This document shows positions 17,737 through 26,600 of a DNA stretch of 64,000 nt, piece after piece. The stretch covers positions 2,542,001-2,606,000 of the forward strand of contig JBMNMU010000001.1 in assembly GCA_050953505.1 (NCBI GenBank). The letters run 5' to 3'. Each line of letters starts with the position of its first letter. The first letter of the stretch is position 1. The notes under the pieces are model-generated. The model ran no database searches, was not told the DNA's origin, and saw only the letters and a list, made by a program, of their open reading frames with translations. Made by a program: the position numbers and the translations under genes. The DNA comes from JBMNMU01 sp050953505 (GTDB taxonomy: Bacteria > Bacillota > Clostridia > Peptostreptococcales > Anaerovoracaceae).

Positions 17737-17870
17737 ATATTAGTATCGTTTTAGGCGAGGGCATTTCAGGTGTTATGATTTATAGATAGTAATTGGCATC
17801 GTAATTTTAAAATCAAGACTTGAATGCGTGAAATGTTTAGATAGATATTATTTGGAAAGAGGTGAAAAGC

Positions 17871-18071
17871 ATGAAGGAAGGAATCCATCCAGATTACAAG
17901 GAATGTTCAGTTACTTGTGCATGTGGAAACACATTTGTTACTAAGTCGACAAAAGATGAACTTAGATTAGACGTTTGCTCAGCTTGTCATCCGTTCTTTA
18001 CTGGACAGCAAAAGTTCATTAATCGTGGCGGTCGTGTAGAAAAATTCAAGAAAAAGTTCAATATCGAGTAG
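17871..18071 (+). CDS. rpmE: 50S ribosomal protein L31, zinc-binding type
   Basis: A 66-residue ribosomal protein. The four Cys zinc set is intact (CACGN... and CSACHPFFTGQQKF), so this is the zinc-containing form made when zinc is sufficient. The typical ending GRVEKFKKKF is present. ATG 17871 is chosen because AAAGAGGTG lies 6 bp upstream; the GTG at 17862 is part of that site. It sits in the rho-prfA neighbourhood usual for Firmicutes and is followed by a strong terminator. Confidence 0.97.
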   Translation: MKEGIHPDYKECSVTCACGNTFVTKSTKDELRLDVCSACHPFFTGQQKFINRGGRVEKFKKKFNIE

Positions 18072-18080
18072 CAACAAAAC

Positions 18081-18112
18081 AAAACTGGAAATTCTATTTC
18101 CAGTTTTTTTTA
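18081..18112 (+). terminator. Strong intrinsic terminator after rpmE
   Basis: AAAACTGGAAAT pairs perfectly with ATTTCCAGTTTT around a 3-nt loop, followed by a run of Ts. Confidence 0.92.
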
Positions 18113-18740
18113 GGTTATAGTGTGGTATAATATCCATCGATATTAGTCTACATTTGATTGGGCGTTGTTATTTTAATTTCGAAAACAGTCATATAAGTAG
18201 TGGTCAAAACTACCCGAAGCTTATCATAATAAATAAATGTAAATTACCCAAAACTAGTTGATGTAACATAGTAGTGCAATGCAAAAGCTTTAAAAGCACC
18301 GGAAGCTGGCTAAAACAAACTCAACTTGGACCATCAGAGCAGGCTAAAATAAAGAGCATAAAACAACTTGGACCATCCGAAGTTGGATTAAACAAAAAAC
18401 ATAAAACTGCTTTAATACACCCGAAACTTTAAACAGAAGAGCAAAAAGATGGAGAGGTTCTAAAAAAGGCTACATGTAACACGGTGGACGTAGTTCCGCT
18501 ATACTATAAAATAAAAAAGCAATCCTGCAGCTCTCAAATACTAGATCATATAGAGGGTTGGAAACTGCGTACATTGGGTGAAAAATAGGCATCAGCAATG
18601 ATATTACAAACCACTGGAAGACAGTTAAAAGCATTAGAATCGGATTAAATATAGATAATTGAGGGAAAATGACATATAACCTATATAAAGTTGTGAAAAA
18701 CATATTAACATATTGATATAAATTTAGGAGTTGAAAATGT
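18113..18740. repeat. Intergenic region with decayed repeats and a duplicated upstream element
   Basis: From about 18285 to 18430 a unit with CAACTTGGACCATC and GCTAAAATAAA recurs in drifting copies. From 18558 to 18652 lies the diverged copy of the element upstream of the 16845 gene. No additional gene is seen. TAGGAG at 18725-18730 is the prfA ribosome site. Confidence 0.6.
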
Positions 18741-19808
18741 ATGTACGATAAATTAGATTTTGCTCAGGAAAAATACGAGGAGCTAGCCCTGAAGGCATCT
18801 GACCCGGAAGTAATAAGTGACCAGGCAACATGGCAAAAATATGTAAAAGAGATGTCTGATCTAGAGCCCGTTGTTCAGAAATACAAAGAATACAAAAGGG
18901 CAAACGATGACCTGGCGGGCGTAAAGGAAATGCTGGCCGAAGGTGATTTAGATGATGAAATGAAAGAACTGGCTAAGATGGAGCTGTCTGAGCTTGAGGA
19001 GCAAATTGAATTACTGAGCAAGGATTTGCAAGTACTTTTATTGCCTAAGGATCCTAACGATGAGAAGAACGTTATCGTTGAAATCAGGGCTGGGGCCGGA
19101 GGAGATGAAGCGGCTTTATTTGGAAGCGACCTTCTTCGTATGTATATGCGATATGCAGAGCGCCGTGGCTGGAAAACGGAAATGATGGACCTAAACGAGA
19201 CTGACATCGGAGGGGTGAAGGAAGCGGTTGTCTTAATTAAAGGTAAGGGTGCTTACTCTAGACTAAAGTATGAAAGCGGTGTTCACCGAGTTCAAAGAGT
19301 GCCTGAAACAGAGTCCAGTGGCAGAGTACACACCTCCGCAGCGACGGTTGCGGTGTTGCCGGAAATAGATGACGTAGAAATCGATTTAAATCTCAATGAT
19401 GTGAGAGTAGACGTTTACCGTTCTTCCGGAAATGGCGGTCAGAGCGTAAATACAACGGACTCCGCAGTTCGGCTTACCCATGAACCCACGGGAATTGTTG
19501 TTACCTGTCAGGATGAAAAGTCTCAATTAAAGAATAAAGAAAAAGCTTTCAAGGTTTTACGCGCAAAGCTTTATGATATGAAAATGCAAGAACAAAATGA
19601 GGAAATTTCAGCAGCTCGAAAAAGCCAAGTAGGCTCCGGTGACAGAAGTGAAAGAATCCGAACCTATAATTTCCCTCAAAGTCGTGTATCAGATCACAGG
19701 ATTAACTTAACCATATATAAATTAGATTATTTCCTAGACGGGGAACTGGACGAAATTATTGATGCGCTGATTACTACGGATCAGGCAGAAAAGATGAAGG
19801 AATTTTAA
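18741..19808 (+). CDS. prfA: Peptide chain release factor 1
   Basis: A 355-residue RF1 that recognises UAA/UAG. The codon-recognition tripeptide is PET in HRVQRVPETESSGR, which is the RF1 PxT type, and the catalytic loop GNGGQSVNTTDSA has GGQ at residues 232-234, the target of PrmC encoded upstream. Domain 1 is the N-terminal coiled region; length is normal. TAGGAG lies 10 bp before the chosen ATG. Confidence 0.97.
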   Translation: MYDKLDFAQEKYEELALKASDPEVISDQATWQKYVKEMSDLEPVVQKYKEYKRANDDLAGVKEMLAEGDLDDEMKELAKMELSELEEQIELLSKDLQVLLLPKDPNDEKNVIVEIRAGAGGDEAALFGSDLLRMYMRYAERRGWKTEMMDLNETDIGGVKEAVVLIKGKGAYSRLKYESGVHRVQRVPETESSGRVHTSAATVAVLPEIDDVEIDLNLNDVRVDVYRSSGNGGQSVNTTDSAVRLTHEPTGIVVTCQDEKSQLKNKEKAFKVLRAKLYDMKMQEQNEEISAARKSQVGSGDRSERIRTYNFPQSRVSDHRINLTIYKLDYFLDGELDEIIDALITTDQAEKMKEF

Positions 19809-19982
19809 GATAAAGTCTTAAGATGGGATGAAATTTTTTAGTCCCGAACTCAAACCAGGACAAGGAATCTGACACAGATCTGATTGGTCTCAGGCTTGTT
19901 CCTATTAGTACCTGGACGCAATCTGAGCTGGAAATCGGATTGGGAGTGGGTAGCTTTATCTATTAAACACCAAGGAAATAGA

Positions 19983-21617
19983 ATGAAAACGAAGATATAT
20001 GACATTAGGGATCTGAATGAGGAAAATATAAAGAAAAGCCAATTGGAGAACCCAGAAGATATCAGTGCAAAGCAAAAGCTTGAAAAGGCCAAAGAAAAGG
20101 TTGCAGAGGCTGCACAGGTTATAAAAAGCGGGGGATTAGTGGCTTTTCCCACAGAAACGGTTTATGGCTTAGGAGCTGATGCTCTAAATCCCCAGGCTGT
20201 TGCTAAGATTTTTGCTGCGAAAGGAAGGCCCAGTGATAATCCCTTAATTGTTCACATTTCAAAGGCTAGTGATGTGGAGAAGTTAACTCCTACTTTAAAT
20301 CCGAAAATCATAAAGCTAATGGATTCCTTTTGGCCGGGCCCCCTTACTCTCGTGCTTGCTAAAAAACCTGAAGTACCTGATATTACAACGGGAGGCTTGG
20401 ACACAGTTGCCATCAGAATGCCTGATGAACCTGTTGCTTTAGAGCTTATCAGCCAAGCTGGAGTGCCCATTGCAGCACCAAGTGCGAATATTTCCGGCAG
20501 ACCCAGCCCTACGAAAGGGGAACATGTGGCGTCTGATTTAGATGGAAAAATTGACATGATATTGATAGGTGCTGATTGTAAAGTTGGCATTGAATCAACA
20601 GTACTAGATATGACAGGAGAAGCTCCTGTTATTTTAAGGCCTGGAATCCTAACAGCAGAAGATATTGAAGCAGCTATTGGGGTTAGGGTTGAGCATGATC
20701 CGGCCTTGCTTGTTAACCCGATTTCTCAATGTGTTAAACAGGGTAGGCAAGCAGATTGTGACTCGGGTGATGATAAAACAGGTCGTAGCCAGGCAGATTG
20801 GGACAAAACAAATGAGGCCCCAACAGATTGTGCCTCTGCAATTGTTGATCAAACAGGTGGTAGGCAGGTTGATTGGGACAAAACAAGTGACACCCTAACA
20901 GATTGTGCCTCAGCAATTATTGACAAAGTAGAGCACAATCTAATGGATGATGGCAAACCAGACGTAAGCCTGATAAATGACGACTTACCAGGGCGCGAAC
21001 AAACAGTTAGCGACCCGGCATGTGATGACAAAGCAGGCGACAATCTAGTAGATGGTCACCAGGCAGGGCGTATTTTGACAGGTTGCAACCGTGAAGAAGA
21101 AGGTAGATTTGTAAATGGCAGACAGGCAGACAGTGGCCAGGCTAGAAACTTTCAAAACGGCGGCAACTTAGCAGGTATTGTTCAACCAGGTGGCAGCCAA
21201 ACAGATGACGACCAAACAGGTGGCAGCCATTTAAGTAGTGTCCAAGAAAACGGTAGTTTTCCACGTATCATCCAAACTGATGCCGGATTTGCACCAAAAT
21301 CTCCCGGAATGAAATACACCCATTATGCACCCAAAGCACCTATGACGATTTTACAAGGTGATAGCAAAAAGGTTAAGGCAGAATTAGAGAGGCTTAAAAA
21401 GCTGTATGAAAGCAAAGGTCTAAAGGTAGGAATCATCTTTTTTGAAGATGAGGAAGCTACTAAAGCGGCTCATGAATTTTTCGCTCGGTTGAGGGCTTTT
21501 GATGACGAGGGAGTGGATTTGATTCTTGCTAAAGCCTTAAGTGAGGCAGATGGTGTTGGTTTTGCCGTGATGAATAGAATGTTAAAATCTGCGGGATATA
21601 ATGTTATCAATGTATAA
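19983..21617 (+). CDS. L-threonylcarbamoyladenylate synthase (Sua5/YwlC) with expanded repeat linker
   Basis: A 544-residue protein that makes threonylcarbamoyl-AMP for tRNA t6A37. The YrdC/TsaC domain (about residues 40-240) shows GGLVAFPTETVYGLGADA, RPSDNPLIVHI and APSANISGRPSPT. The C-terminal Sua5 domain begins at the conserved SPGMKYTHYAPKAP (about 439). Family members are about 350 residues. Here about 195 extra residues (about 242-436) fill the interdomain linker, including two tandem 25-residue repeats (267-291 and 292-316: GRSQADWDKT... and GGRQVDWDKT...) followed by degenerate Asp/Gly/Gln-rich repeats. Both catalytic domains look intact and in frame. ATG 19983 has AAGGAA upstream. 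Confidence 0.93.
   Translation: MKTKIYDIRDLNEENIKKSQLENPEDISAKQKLEKAKEKVAEAAQVIKSGGLVAFPTETVYGLGADALNPQAVAKIFAAKGRPSDNPLIVHISKASDVEKLTPTLNPKIIKLMDSFWPGPLTLVLAKKPEVPDITTGGLDTVAIRMPDEPVALELISQAGVPIAAPSANISGRPSPTKGEHVASDLDGKIDMILIGADCKVGIESTVLDMTGEAPVILRPGILTAEDIEAAIGVRVEHDPALLVNPISQCVKQGRQADCDSGDDKTGRSQADWDKTNEAPTDCASAIVDQTGGRQVDWDKTSDTLTDCASAIIDKVEHNLMDDGKPDVSLINDDLPGREQTVSDPACDDKAGDNLVDGHQAGRILTGCNREEEGRFVNGRQADSGQARNFQNGGNLAGIVQPGGSQTDDDQTGGSHLSSVQENGSFPRIIQTDAGFAPKSPGMKYTHYAPKAPMTILQGDSKKVKAELERLKKLYESKGLKVGIIFFEDEEATKAAHEFFARLRAFDDEGVDLILAKALSEADGVGFAVMNRMLKSAGYNVINV
20781..20930 (+). repeat. Two 75-bp tandem repeats inside the Sua5 linker
   Basis: Units 20781-20855 and 20856-20930 share GATTGGGACAAAACAA and ACAGATTGTGCCTC. 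The 75-bp length keeps the frame. Weaker repeats containing CAGGTGGCAGCCA continue to about 21250. Confidence 0.85.
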
Positions 21618-21704
21618 ACAAAGCCGCACAAAAGTTAGGGCATAGATACCGACATTGTGGAAACAATGTTACAAAAGTATGAAAAAAGGTATTAATTATA
21701 AATA

Positions 21705-21860
21705 GATGGTAGCTTGGGCAAAGCTTGGGCTCGGGCAGAACTTAGGCTTAGGCAGAGCTTAGGCTTGGTCAAAGCTTAGGCTCGGGCAGAACTTAGGCTT
21801 AGGCAAAGCTTAGGCTTGGGCAAAACTTAGGTTTGTGCAGAGCTTAGGCTTGTGCAAAAA
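21705..21860. repeat. Short tandem array (CTTAGGCTTGGGCAAAG-like, about 18 bp)
   Basis: About nine drifting copies of a unit alternating GCTTAGGCTTGGGCAAA and ACTTAGGCTTAGGCAGA. It lies between the Sua5 stop and the large 105-bp array. No gene is seen. Confidence 0.85.
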
Positions 21861-21980
21861 GGATATCATTATTTTCATAGCCCAAGCTGTTTGAAATCCT
21901 ACACGTACTGATTATGAGGATGGAAAGTAGAAAAGATAGTTAGAGATAGTTTAAGATGGCTAAAGATAGCCAAAGGTAAC

Positions 21981-22864
21981 CAAAGTTCCTACACAATTAG
22001 GGTTAACAATGAATTTTGTAGGAAAAACGATCAATAATTCCTACAAAATTGACCTAATCATGTGTAAGTGTAGGAAAATCAGAGCCAAAGTTCCTACACT
22101 TTTGGGGTTAACGATGAATTTTGTAGGAAAAACCATCAATAGTTCCTACAAAACTGACCTAACATGAGGAAAGTGTAGGAACATCGTAGCCAAAGTTCCT
22201 ACACTTTTGGGGTTAACGATGAATTTTGTAGGAAAAACGAACAAAAGTTCCTACAAAATTGACCTAATCATGTGAAAGTGTAGGAAAATCAGAGCCAAAG
22301 TTCCTACACTTTTGGGGTTATAAACTGATTTTGTAGGAAAAACGAACAAAAGTTCCTACAAAATTGACCTAATCATGTGAAAGTGTAGGAAAATCAGAGC
22401 CAAAGTTCCTACACTTTTGGGGTTAACGATGAATTTTGTAGGAAAAACGAACAAAAGTTCCTACAAAATTGACCTAATCATGTGAAAGTGTAGGAACATC
22501 GTAGCCAAAGTTCCTACACTTTTGGGGTTAACGATGAATTTTGTAGGAAAAACCATCAATAGTTCCTACAAAACTGACCTAACATGAGGAAAGTGTAGGA
22601 AAATCAGAGCCAAAGTTCCTACACTTTTGGGGTTAACGATGAATTTTGTAGGAAAAACCATCAATAGTTCCTACAAAACTGACCTAATCATGTGAAAGTG
22701 TAGGAACATCGTAGCCAAAGTTCCTACACTTTTGGGGTTAACGATGAATTTTGTAGGAAAAACCATCAATAGTTCCTACAAAACTGACCTAACATGAGGA
22801 AAGTGTAGGAAAATCAGAGCCAAAGTTCCTACACTTTTCAGGTTTTAACTGATTTTGTAGGAAA
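21981..22864. repeat. Nested inverted-repeat array, exact 105-bp period, eight units plus a partial
   Basis: The motif GTTCCTACAC starts at 21985, 22090, 22195, 22300, 22405, 22510, 22615, 22720 and 22825: eight consecutive spacings of exactly 105 bp. Each unit reads TTCCTACACTT, 15 bp, AATTTTGTAGGAA, about 13 bp, TTCCTACAAAATT, about 15 bp, AAGTGTAGGAA. The inner pair and the outer pair are each perfect reverse complements, so every unit can fold as two hairpins or as one nested cruciform. Between units, spacers differ by small switched blocks (for example AACGAACAAAA or ACCATCAATA). The array ends 7 bp before the rpiB ribosome site. A related array lies at 47988-48606. Confidence 0.95.
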
Positions 22865-22881
22865 CGACCTAGGAGGTAAAT

Positions 22882-23322
22882 ATGAAAATTGCATTAGCAT
22901 CCGACCATGGCGGATATGCGTTAAAAGAAAGAGTAAAAAAATATTTAATTGAAAAAGGATTCCAATCAAGTGATCTTGTAGATCTAGGCTGTCATAGCGA
23001 AGAGTCCGTTGATTATCCTATTTATGGGAAAGCATGTGGTGAGGCTGTTGTAAGTGGACAAGCAGACAAAGGAATTGTAATTTGCGGAACAGGTATTGGG
23101 ATTTCCATTGCAGCAAACAAAGTAAAAGGCGTGCGTTGTTCTCTTTGCACCAGCGTATTTATGGCTGAAATGACTAGAAAACACAATGATTCCAATATCC
23201 TTGCATTAGGCGGCAGAATTTTAGACGAAGAAACCGCTCTTGCTATAGTGGACACATGGTTAAATACAGAATTTGAAGGTGGCAGGCACCAGCGTAGAGT
23301 AGACTTACTAGATCAGATGTAA
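22882..23322 (+). CDS. rpiB: Ribose-5-phosphate isomerase B
   Basis: A 146-residue RpiB/LacAB-family isomerase interconverting ribose-5-P and ribulose-5-P. Signatures: ASDHGGYALKE, CGTGIGISIAANK with the catalytic Cys region, and TRKHNDSNILALGGR. AGGAGGTAA at 22871-22879 is the ribosome site, only a few bases downstream of the 105-bp repeat array, so the array is probably in the leader or promoter of this gene. Confidence 0.94.
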   Translation: MKIALASDHGGYALKERVKKYLIEKGFQSSDLVDLGCHSEESVDYPIYGKACGEAVVSGQADKGIVICGTGIGISIAANKVKGVRCSLCTSVFMAEMTRKHNDSNILALGGRILDEETALAIVDTWLNTEFEGGRHQRRVDLLDQM

Positions 23323-23794
23323 GATTGAACAAGCATCAAGCGCTATTCAAGCGAACAATAGTGGGACAGCAATCAATCAATTATTAGTACAAGGAAATTG
23401 AGCCAATCTAACATCAGATGATGCTCAATGAAAATTGTCCATTTACCAAAAATCCGGTGCTATTCATACAAAAAATAATAAACAGACTCAAGCAAATATG
23501 AAATTGCTCGTTTGCCAACCAAATATCAGATGATAAGTAAATAGGGAATTACCATTTGCCAAACAAGCATCAAGCGCTATTCAAGCAAGCAATAGCCAGA
23601 CAGCCATCAAGGGATTGGCAAACAAATTGATTTAATAATCAAGATCAAACAATCGACAGCCAAATCGATTTCAAAAAGAAAACAAACATGCGCACAAACC
23701 GCAAATCGATTCACAAATCGCAAAACAAGAATTACCTAATAAATCGATTTATAAAGAAACTTATTAATTTTAAAAGATAAACAGGAGGTTTTAC
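23323..23794. repeat. Intergenic region with decayed direct repeats
   Basis: CAAGCATCAAGCGCTATTC occurs at about 23334 and again at about 23564, each followed by AAGC..AATAG and a CAATCAA or CATCAA stretch. The region is A-rich with many CAAATCGATT fragments near 23660-23750. No gene is seen. An AGGAGG site for upp is at about 23782. Confidence 0.6.
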
Positions 23795-24424
23795 ATGGGA
23801 AGAGTTTATGTATTCGATCACCCGTTAATTCAACATAAGACAGCAATGATTCGTAACAAAGATACGGGGACAAAAGATTTTAGAGATCTAGTAAGAGAAA
23901 TTTCAATGCTAATGACATATGAGGTGACAAGAGATCTCCCTTTGGAGGAGGTTGAAATTGAAACACCAATGTGTAAAACAACCTGCAAAATGCTTAAAGG
24001 TGAGAATATAGCCATTGTACCTGTATTAAGAGCGGGCCTAGGAATGGTTGACGGTATGCTATCTTTAGTGCCTAATGCCAAGGTCGGCCATATTGGGGTG
24101 TATCGAGATCCTGAGACCCATCTTCCAGTTGAATATTATTGCAAATTGCCGTCAGATATAGAAAACAGACAAGTCATTGTCGTTGACCCAATGCTGGCAA
24201 CGGGTGGTTCTGCAGCGGCAGCAATTGACTTTATTAAAGAAAGAGGAGCAACAAGGATTTGCCTTATGTGCCTGATCGCTGCTCCAGAAGGAATTGAAGC
24301 AATGTCGAAAGCCCATCCTGATGTAGATATTTTTATAGCTTCTAAGGACAGCCACTTAAATGATGACGCTTATATTATTCCTGGATTAGGCGACGCAGGG
24401 GACAGACTTTTTGGAACCAAGTAA
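23795..24424 (+). CDS. upp: Uracil phosphoribosyltransferase
   Basis: A 209-residue enzyme that salvages uracil to UMP with PRPP. The PRPP loop is VVDPMLATGGSAAAAI, the N-terminal block is PLIQHKTAMIRN, and the uracil-binding end is DAYIIPGLGDAGDRLFGT. AGGAGG precedes the ATG. It closes the rho-prfA-rpiB-type block typical of Firmicutes. Confidence 0.97.
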   Translation: MGRVYVFDHPLIQHKTAMIRNKDTGTKDFRDLVREISMLMTYEVTRDLPLEEVEIETPMCKTTCKMLKGENIAIVPVLRAGLGMVDGMLSLVPNAKVGHIGVYRDPETHLPVEYYCKLPSDIENRQVIVVDPMLATGGSAAAAIDFIKERGATRICLMCLIAAPEGIEAMSKAHPDVDIFIASKDSHLNDDAYIIPGLGDAGDRLFGTK

Positions 24425-24737
24425 GATTGAGTAAGATCATTGAGTCCAAGAAAATTAATTAAAATAAATAAAGATTATACAAGTGAGATTCCTCAGGTGA
24501 AATCTTTTGAGACCATAATAGATTAAGTAAGATTAATTAAGATTAAGCACGACCAGGCAAGATTAATTAAGACCAAGAAAGATAAAGTAAGACCAAAGAC
24601 GGCTGAGCAAGACTAAGTAAGAGATCTAGCAAGATCAAGATTACGCAAGATCATGTAAAATATAGATACAATCGGCAAGATAAACTTTCGGGGACACATG
24701 ATAAAGAATAAAGCAAAGGCATAGTAGGAGTGATTAA
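24425..24737. repeat. Purine-rich degenerate array (AAGATTAAG-like)
   Basis: Many drifting 10-12 bp units of the form GTAAGATTAATT or AGCAAGACCA fill 24425-24660. There is no T-box signature before tyrS. Confidence 0.65.
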
Positions 24738-25967
24738 ATGGAAAATGTTTTTGACGTATTGAAAGAAAGAGGATTTATTAAGCAGACAACTCATGAAGAG
24801 GAAATCCGTGAGCTGCTAGGGAAGGAAAAGGTGAAATTTTACATCGGCTTTGACCCTACAGCGGACAGCCTTCATGTTGGCCATTTCATGCAGGTTATCA
24901 TTATGATGCATATGCAAAAATACGGGCACACACCTGTAGTTTTGGTTGGCGGAGGCACTGGAATGGTTGGTGACCCTTCCGGCAGAACGGATATGCGTAA
25001 ATTTCTCAGTAAACAAGATGTTATAGATAACTGTAATAGATTCCAGCAGACTTTTAGTAGGTTCCTTGATTTTAGTGATGGAAAAGCTATTATTGTTAAC
25101 AATGCAGACTGGCTACTTGACTTAAATTATGTTGACTTTATTACAAGAATCGGAAAGCATTTTTCAGTAAATAGAATGCTTACAGCGGAATGCTTTAAAC
25201 AAAGGCTTGAAGTAGGCCTAACTTTCCTTGAGTTCAACTATATGCTTATGCAAGCCTACGACTTCCTAGAGCTTTACAGAAGACACAATGTTAAAATGCA
25301 GTTTGGTGGAGATGACCAATGGTCAAATATCCTGGCTGGTGCCGATTTGATAAGAAGAGAAGAAGGCGCTCAAGCATACGGAATGACCTTTGCGTTGCTT
25401 ACTACCAGTGATGGCAAAAAGATGGGCAAAACCCAGAAGGGTGCTCTATGGCTGGATCCAACCAAAACATCTCCATACGAATTCTATCAATATTGGAGAA
25501 ATGTTGAAGATGCAGATGTAAGAACTTGCTTATCTATGTTAACCTTCCTTCCAATGGATGAAGTAAATGCCTTATCCTCCTTAGAAGGAGCGGAAATTAA
25601 CAAGGCTAAGGAAATCCTGGCTTATGAGGTGACCAAGCTGGTTCATGGAGAAGAAGAGGCACAGAAGGCTCAGGACGCATCCAAAGCTCTGTTTGCAGGA
25701 AAAGGTAACATGGATGATGTGCCTAAGACACAGATGCCAGCATCAACTTTTGAAGGAGATGGCATAGGTGTAGTACAGTTGATTAAGGAATTGAAGCTGG
25801 TTCCTAGTAATGCAGAAGGCTTTAGAACCATTGAGCAAGGCGGCCTTAGCATCGATGATGAGAAGGTAACCGACAAAAAGCTAATGGTGACTACGGACAT
25901 GTTCAAAGACGGTAAAATATTGATTAGGAAAGGGAAAAAGACCTTCCATATGGTGGAATTGATTTAG
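24738..25967 (+). CDS. tyrS: Tyrosyl-tRNA synthetase
   Basis: A 409-residue class I synthetase. The HIGH motif is HVGH (residues 46-49) in PTADSLHVGHF; the KMSKS equivalent is KKMGKT near residue 228, a usual variant in this branch. The C-terminal S4-like RNA-binding domain covers the last 65 residues or so. Length is typical. TAGGAG is upstream. The leader lacks a T-box, which many Firmicutes tyrS genes carry, so tyrosine-responsive control is not evident. Confidence 0.96.
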   Translation: MENVFDVLKERGFIKQTTHEEEIRELLGKEKVKFYIGFDPTADSLHVGHFMQVIIMMHMQKYGHTPVVLVGGGTGMVGDPSGRTDMRKFLSKQDVIDNCNRFQQTFSRFLDFSDGKAIIVNNADWLLDLNYVDFITRIGKHFSVNRMLTAECFKQRLEVGLTFLEFNYMLMQAYDFLELYRRHNVKMQFGGDDQWSNILAGADLIRREEGAQAYGMTFALLTTSDGKKMGKTQKGALWLDPTKTSPYEFYQYWRNVEDADVRTCLSMLTFLPMDEVNALSSLEGAEINKAKEILAYEVTKLVHGEEEAQKAQDASKALFAGKGNMDDVPKTQMPASTFEGDGIGVVQLIKELKLVPSNAEGFRTIEQGGLSIDDEKVTDKKLMVTTDMFKDGKILIRKGKKTFHMVELI

Positions 25968-26001
25968 CAATTTTCCATGTTTCAATTTGGCACTTTTATA
26001 T

Positions 26002-26030
26002 TTGACAAAATCCACCGATAGTAATATAAT
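26002..26030 (+). promoter_or_regulatory. Consensus sigma-A promoter of rplM-rpsI
   Basis: TTGACA (26002-26007) and TATAAT (26025-26030) with a 17-bp spacer, a perfect consensus. Transcription should begin near 26037. Confidence 0.88.
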
Positions 26031-26047
26031 ATTCGTGCACTGTGTTT

Positions 26048-26115
26048 AAAAATCCACTAGCCCCGGATTTTTTATACGAAAATAAATGTCAGGGTGGGGT
26101 GAAACGCCGCTGACA
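26048..26115 (+). promoter_or_regulatory. Candidate rplM leader RNA (L13-type autoregulatory leader)
   Basis: Within the transcribed leader, AAATCC (26050-26055) pairs with GGATTT (26065-26070), followed by TTT: an early terminator-like hairpin only about 11 nt from the predicted start site. A second stem pairs TGTCAG (26087-26092) with CTGACA (26110-26115), enclosing GGTGGGGTGAAACGCC. A structured leader before rplM is known in Firmicutes as the L13 leader; assignment here rests on position and hairpins, not on a covariance match. Confidence 0.5.
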
Positions 26116-26153
26116 ACTTAAATAAGATAAATAGAATGAGGAGATTTGTAGAA

Positions 26154-26582
26154 ATGAAATCATTTATTGCCAAGCCTCATGAAGTTGAGAAAAAATGGTA
26201 TGTTATAGATGCTGAGGGTAAAACTCTTGGTAGATTAGCCACTGAAGCAGCTTCGATTTTGAGAGGCAAAAGAAAACCGATTTATACTCCCCATGTGGAT
26301 ACTGGAGACTATGTAATCATTATAAATGCAGATAAAGTTGAAGTTACAGGAAAGAAAAGAACCGATAAGGTTTATAGAAGACATACTGGATATCCTGGCG
26401 GGCTTCGTGAAGTAACCTTTGAAAAGCTTCAAGCTAGAAAGCCTGAGGAAATCATAAGACATGCTGTAAAAGGCATGATGCCAAAAGGAAGATTAGGCAG
26501 ACAAATGTATAAAAAACTTAAGGTGTACGCAGGTGCAGAACACAAGCATGCTGCGCAGCAACCAGAAGTTTGGAATTTTTAG
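26154..26582 (+). CDS. rplM: 50S ribosomal protein L13
   Basis: A 142-residue ribosomal protein with the usual blocks KKWYVIDAEGKTLGRLAT, YTPHVDTGDYVIIINADKV and GMMPKGRLGRQMYKKL. ATG 26154 is preferred over the in-frame 26136 because GAGGAG sits at 26138-26143 and it gives the normal L13 length. First gene of the rplM-rpsI operon, 18 bp before rpsI. Confidence 0.98.
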   Translation: MKSFIAKPHEVEKKWYVIDAEGKTLGRLATEAASILRGKRKPIYTPHVDTGDYVIIINADKVEVTGKKRTDKVYRRHTGYPGGLREVTFEKLQARKPEEIIRHAVKGMMPKGRLGRQMYKKLKVYAGAEHKHAAQQPEVWNF

Positions 26583-26600
26583 AGAGGGGAGGAATCATAA

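Noticed and set aside
21981..22864. CRISPR array
   Set aside because: Units are regular, but the parts between repeated arms are themselves repeated from unit to unit, each unit is internally palindromic, and no cas gene is present.
24425..24737. T-box leader before tyrS
   Set aside because: No AGGGTGGNACCGCG-like sequence or specifier stem is present; the gap is filled by short purine-rich repeats.
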